Below are positions 6,288 to 8,554 of a DNA stretch of 8,554 nucleotides, one piece after another. Where the stretch lies: the NCBI GenBank assembly GCA_945870085.1, contig CAMBQX010000069.1, forward strand, positions 1 to 8,554. The letters run 5' to 3'. A model generated the notes under the pieces. It saw only the letters and a program-made list of their open reading frames with translations, searched no databases and was not told where the DNA came from. The DNA is from Bifidobacterium breve. GTDB lineage: Bacteria; Actinomycetota; Actinomycetes; S36-B12. The translations under genes were made by a program, and so were the position numbers. The first letter of the stretch is position 1; each line of letters starts with the position of its first letter.

Positions 6288-6305
6288 CAGGGGGCTACCC
6301 CCCTG
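6288..6305. other. GC-rich hairpin in the divergent intergenic region
   Basis: CAGGGGG (6288-6294) and CCCCCTG (6299-6305) make a 7-bp stem with a 4-nt loop. It lies about 100 nt upstream of the small-peptide pair (minus strand) and about 120 nt upstream of the ATPase gene (plus strand). It lacks a T-tract on the plus strand; on the minus strand ATTATTG follows. It may be a regulatory structure or the relic of a terminator. Nothing else clear is seen in 6195-6423. Confidence 0.4.
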
Positions 6306-6423
6306 GTCTGATGCACGATCGAGTTACATTTCCGGCCCCTTATTCTGGGTCGCGCTCGCTAGCACCCGCGGGTGAATTAAGAAACGCGCACACCTTCATG
6401 GTGGGGGAACAGCATCCATCGCT

Positions 6424-6849
6424 ATGCCGCGAAAACATGTTTTATGCCAGTATTTTTCGCCCAGTCGCAGCTTTGGGCATCACCGAACATTCCATGAGTT
6501 CCGGGAAGCCGTAAACACGATTGTGCAGTCGGATCGGTGGAGCCCTTCCCTAGCATATGACTTCCACCGTGTGGTGGATGAATGCCTCGTCAACGCCTCA
6601 CGCCAAGGTTCCGCAACATCCATGGACATCCACATCACCGAGGATGGCCGCCGAATCACGCTGCATTGTGCGGACAACGGCCGTGGCGGCGCCATCGCGA
6701 ACCGCGTCGGCCTTGGTTCGCAGCTCTTCAGCGAGACCTGCGAGGCCTATGGCGGCACATGGCAACTGCTCCCCACCGGTGGCGGGGCCGAGTTCACGAT
6801 GACAGCAGATCTCACCCGCATCACTTCCTCGAGCGGACGTGTCACTTAG
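6424..6849 (+). CDS. Stand-alone GHKL (histidine-kinase-type) ATPase domain protein
   Basis: A 141-residue protein that is almost only an ATP-binding domain of the HATPase_c/GHKL superfamily, as in DesK/LiaS-type sensor kinases and RsbW-type anti-sigma factors. The N-box is VVDECLVNASRQG (Glu53, Asn57), the G1 box is ADNGRGG (Asp84, Gly86, Gly88), GLGSQLF (96-102) is the G2-like loop, and GGGAEFTMTADL (119-130) is the last strand. Before the domain is only a short helix-like segment (RTFHEFREAVNTIV); no sensor, membrane segment or clear phospho-acceptor H-box is present. ATG 6424 is the first start after an in-frame TGA at 6373; no ribosome binding site is at the normal distance (GTGGGGGA is about 17 nt away). 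It may be a real regulator or the remaining C-terminus of a broken sensor kinase. No response regulator is adjacent. Confidence 0.75.
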   Translation: MPRKHVLCQYFSPSRSFGHHRTFHEFREAVNTIVQSDRWSPSLAYDFHRVVDECLVNASRQGSATSMDIHITEDGRRITLHCADNGRGGAIANRVGLGSQLFSETCEAYGGTWQLLPTGGGAEFTMTADLTRITSSSGRVT

Positions 6850-6945
6850 TCAACTGCCTTACTAATTCCCTTTAGCCTCAAACCCCTTTAACAACCGCCA
6901 ATCATTGCCAGCGATTGCCCCTATCGAAGCGGTGAAAGGTGATGA

Positions 6946-8238
6946 ATGTATCGGAAGCCTGAGTGTTTAGTTGGTCGGGCTCGCGCTCGTCACAGCAGCG
7001 GTAGCAGGGCGCTCGGGGTGCCTAAGCTTGAAGCAGTGGCAACTTGCCGCCATGATGGGCTCGTGTCGACAGCGGAGCAAGTGGCGCGTACCAGGGTCTG
7101 GACCCGGCAGGGCATCATCGAGTTACTTGCAAACGTACTTGTAATCGCCGCTGTCCCTTTGATCGCGCGCAGCCTGTGGCCGATGTTCCGCGAAGGCATA
7201 ACGAACTTTGGATTCGCTGAAATTGTCGAGAAATTGGCGGGAGCCGGCGGCTGGACTGACGTTGGCTGGGAAGTTGCGTCAACAATTGGTCTCATCAAGC
7301 CTGACTTTTCGGCTTATGACTCCCTTGAGGTGTTGCATCCACTCGTTGGGATGCAGCTGGACTTCGTAGATTTGTCGGTGAACTCGCACCCACCATTTGC
7401 GATTCCACTCGGGTTGCCGTTGGCGTACCTCGATTATGGCTGGTGGTTGTCCTTCTACGTCGTCGCTAGCTTCTGCCTGATCGCGCTGAGTATGCGCCTG
7501 ATGCGAGTTCCTGCCTACATCGCTTATCCACTAGCGCTCGGAATTTGCCTGACAATTCCGGGGCGTTGGGGATTGGTGAGCACCTATCCAATGTCTGCTG
7601 TCCTTATTGCCCTCGCTTGGAAATACCGGCGCCATCCAGTAATTGCCGGCGCCGCATACGGTGTCTACGGATCCTCAAGAGGCGTCGGGTTGCTGATGCT
7701 CTTGTATCCGCTTTGGCGAAGGCAGTGGAAGACCCTGATCATTGGTGCGGCTATTCCCGTTGCCCTTTTGGCGATTGCGGTAGCTCTGGAACCCACGGTA
7801 ATCAACGCATTCTTAGAGAGTTCGAGAGCGTCGATCGCCGCATCCTTACAACGCAGTGACCTCATGACAGTGGGAGCCTTGCTGCGAAGGAACGGGTCCC
7901 AGGAGTACGTGGGCTGGTTGATCGCGGGCGTGGTCGCGGCGGTTGCGCTTTGGCGAAAGCAAGAACCATTTTGGGTGATCAACTGGTTCATTCTGGCCGT
8001 TAGCCCTATCGCTTGGCTGCACACTTTCGTCATGGCGATACCACTACTTGTCGTGGTCTGGCGATCAAGCAAATTGGGCGTTGTTCTCGTGCTCATCGCG
8101 GCTGCCTCGGTGGTCTCACCACCACCGCTGATTTCTACCTACTTCTCGATCAACTGGGTTGTGGTAGTCGCGGTGGCTGGTATTGCGCTGCTTACCTGCC
8201 CGATACCGCGTGAACTTCAAGATCATAAGTTTGAGTGA
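6946..8238 (+). CDS. Polytopic membrane protein, GT87/DUF2029-like polyprenyl-phosphate-sugar glycosyltransferase
   Basis: A 430-residue protein with about nine or ten hydrophobic segments, the first near residues 58-78. It resembles GT-C fold glycosyltransferases of family GT87 (DUF2029), actinomycete enzymes that take mannose or a related sugar from a polyprenyl-phosphate donor for cell-envelope glycans. Supporting motifs are the first-loop Asp/Tyr region KPDFSAYDS (118-126), the SHPPFAIPLGLPLA stretch (147-160) and SPIAWLHTFVMAIP (353-366), which matches the family's S-P-x-S-W-x-H pattern. Start: ATG 6946 has a good AAAGGTG ribosome binding site, but its first 39 residues are arginine-rich and unusual; GTG 7063 (M-S-T-A-E-Q) would give a more typical N-terminus. 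It follows the ATPase gene by 96 nt. Donor and acceptor sugars cannot be told. Confidence 0.75.
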   Translation: MYRKPECLVGRARARHSSGSRALGVPKLEAVATCRHDGLVSTAEQVARTRVWTRQGIIELLANVLVIAAVPLIARSLWPMFREGITNFGFAEIVEKLAGAGGWTDVGWEVASTIGLIKPDFSAYDSLEVLHPLVGMQLDFVDLSVNSHPPFAIPLGLPLAYLDYGWWLSFYVVASFCLIALSMRLMRVPAYIAYPLALGICLTIPGRWGLVSTYPMSAVLIALAWKYRRHPVIAGAAYGVYGSSRGVGLLMLLYPLWRRQWKTLIIGAAIPVALLAIAVALEPTVINAFLESSRASIAASLQRSDLMTVGALLRRNGSQEYVGWLIAGVVAAVALWRKQEPFWVINWFILAVSPIAWLHTFVMAIPLLVVVWRSSKLGVVLVLIAAASVVSPPPLISTYFSINWVVVVAVAGIALLTCPIPRELQDHKFE

Positions 8239-8328
8239 CCCCTCATAGCCTCGCCTGCTCACCCATCTGGCTGTGATGGCAACTTGGAGCCCTTCTAGGG
8301 CCACGACTTTCTCTCATGTGGTTCGCAA

Positions 8329-8356
8329 TTGAAGGTTTTCGGGTCAAGAGTATTGT
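8329..8356 (+). promoter_or_regulatory. Candidate thrS promoter giving a leaderless transcript
   Basis: TTGAAG (8329-8334, four of six to consensus), a 16-nt spacer and TATTGT (8351-8356, four of six). The expected start site, about 7 nt after the -10, falls at or next to the A of the thrS ATG (8364), so the mRNA would have little or no leader. The 125-nt gap after the glycosyltransferase gene shows no other strong element. Confidence 0.5.
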
Positions 8357-8363
8357 TTGAGGA

Positions 8364-8554
8364 ATGCAGCGCACCGCTTTCGACATTGCCGGCGATGATC
8401 GGTCGATTATTGCCGCCAGTATCAATGGCGTGGTGAGCGACCTTGCGACTCCGATATCACCTGACGACACCGTTGAGCTCATTTCAATTGGCAGCCCCGA
8501 AGGCCTAGCCATTTTGCGCCACTCGACAGCTCATGTGCTCGCACAGGCGGTTCA
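8364..8554 (+). CDS. thrS: Threonyl-tRNA synthetase (N-terminal part only)
   Basis: The first 63 codons of a gene that runs off the right edge. It shows the second half of a TGS domain (IIAASINGVVSDLATPISPD) and then the hallmark I-L-R-H-S-T-A-H-V-L-A-Q-A-V, the start of the ThrS editing domain. The enzyme charges tRNA-Thr with threonine in the cytosol. An in-frame TGA at 8358-8360 means ATG 8364 is the earliest possible start, so the TGS domain lacks roughly its first 25 residues compared with E. coli ThrS. GAGGA abuts the ATG directly, too close for normal use, which with the promoter position suggests leaderless translation. Regulation by a T-box leader is excluded by the lack of space. 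Confidence 0.92.
   Translation, partial: MQRTAFDIAGDDRSIIAASINGVVSDLATPISPDDTVELISIGSPEGLAILRHSTAHVLAQAV

Noticed and set aside
6311..6514. Plus-strand frame of 67 codons before the GHKL ATPase
   Set aside because: No ribosome binding site and no recognisable motif, and it overlaps the ATPase in another frame. I considered it as a frameshifted N-terminus of a longer kinase but saw no kinase features.
8288..8300. GCCC/GGGC hairpin after the GT87-like gene as a terminator
   Set aside because: Only four base pairs and no T-tract directly after it; too weak to call.

Overview
The window looks like a stretch of actinomycete (Actinomycetota) chromosome of moderate GC, roughly mid-50s percent by eye. 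The evidence is the short PabB next to PabC, the Gly/Cys/Val tRNA group, a GT87-type membrane glycosyltransferase, a secreted Ig-like protein with a classical signal peptide, and a probably leaderless thrS. The lineage cannot be fixed from the sequence alone; a freshwater or other reduced-GC actinomycete would fit, but that is a guess.

Layout. Bases 1-157 (-) hold the N-terminus of an FAD-dependent oxidoreductase of the sarcosine/dimethylglycine dehydrogenase kind. Bases 355-1737 (-) hold tRNA-Gly(GCC), tRNA-Cys(GCA), an aldo/keto reductase gene and tRNA-Val(GAC), read in that order, so the reductase sits inside a tRNA group. Diverging from tRNA-Gly across a 71-bp region with a perfect 10-bp inverted repeat is the pabB-pabC pair (1809-3714, +), which would turn chorismate into p-aminobenzoate for folate. 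Its glutaminase partner PabA is not here. A strong hairpin at 3727-3766 separates pabC from a convergent gene for a 504-residue secreted Ig-like repeat protein (3778-5292, -). Divergent from that lies tRNA-Val(CAC) (5484-5555, +).

Between tRNA-Val(CAC) and thrS (8364 to the window end, +) is an accessory-looking block. Its most interesting part is a pair of tandem, paralogous small genes on the minus strand (6184-6017 and 5951-5754) encoding 55- and 65-residue proteins. Each has a GGAG ribosome binding site exactly 6 nt before its ATG. The two proteins share their first ~41 residues with mostly conservative changes, then differ in sequence and length, then share a Cys-Phe-Glu-Gly-Asn ending. 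I do not recognise the family. Divergent from them are a stand-alone GHKL (histidine-kinase-type) ATPase domain protein and a GT87-like polytopic membrane protein.

The tRNA genes, pabBC and thrS are housekeeping genes. The secreted protein, the reductase, and the small-peptide/ATPase/glycosyltransferase block look like lineage-specific insertions between them. No transposase, integrase, CRISPR array or convincing attachment site was seen, and no gap without a feature exceeds 300 bases.
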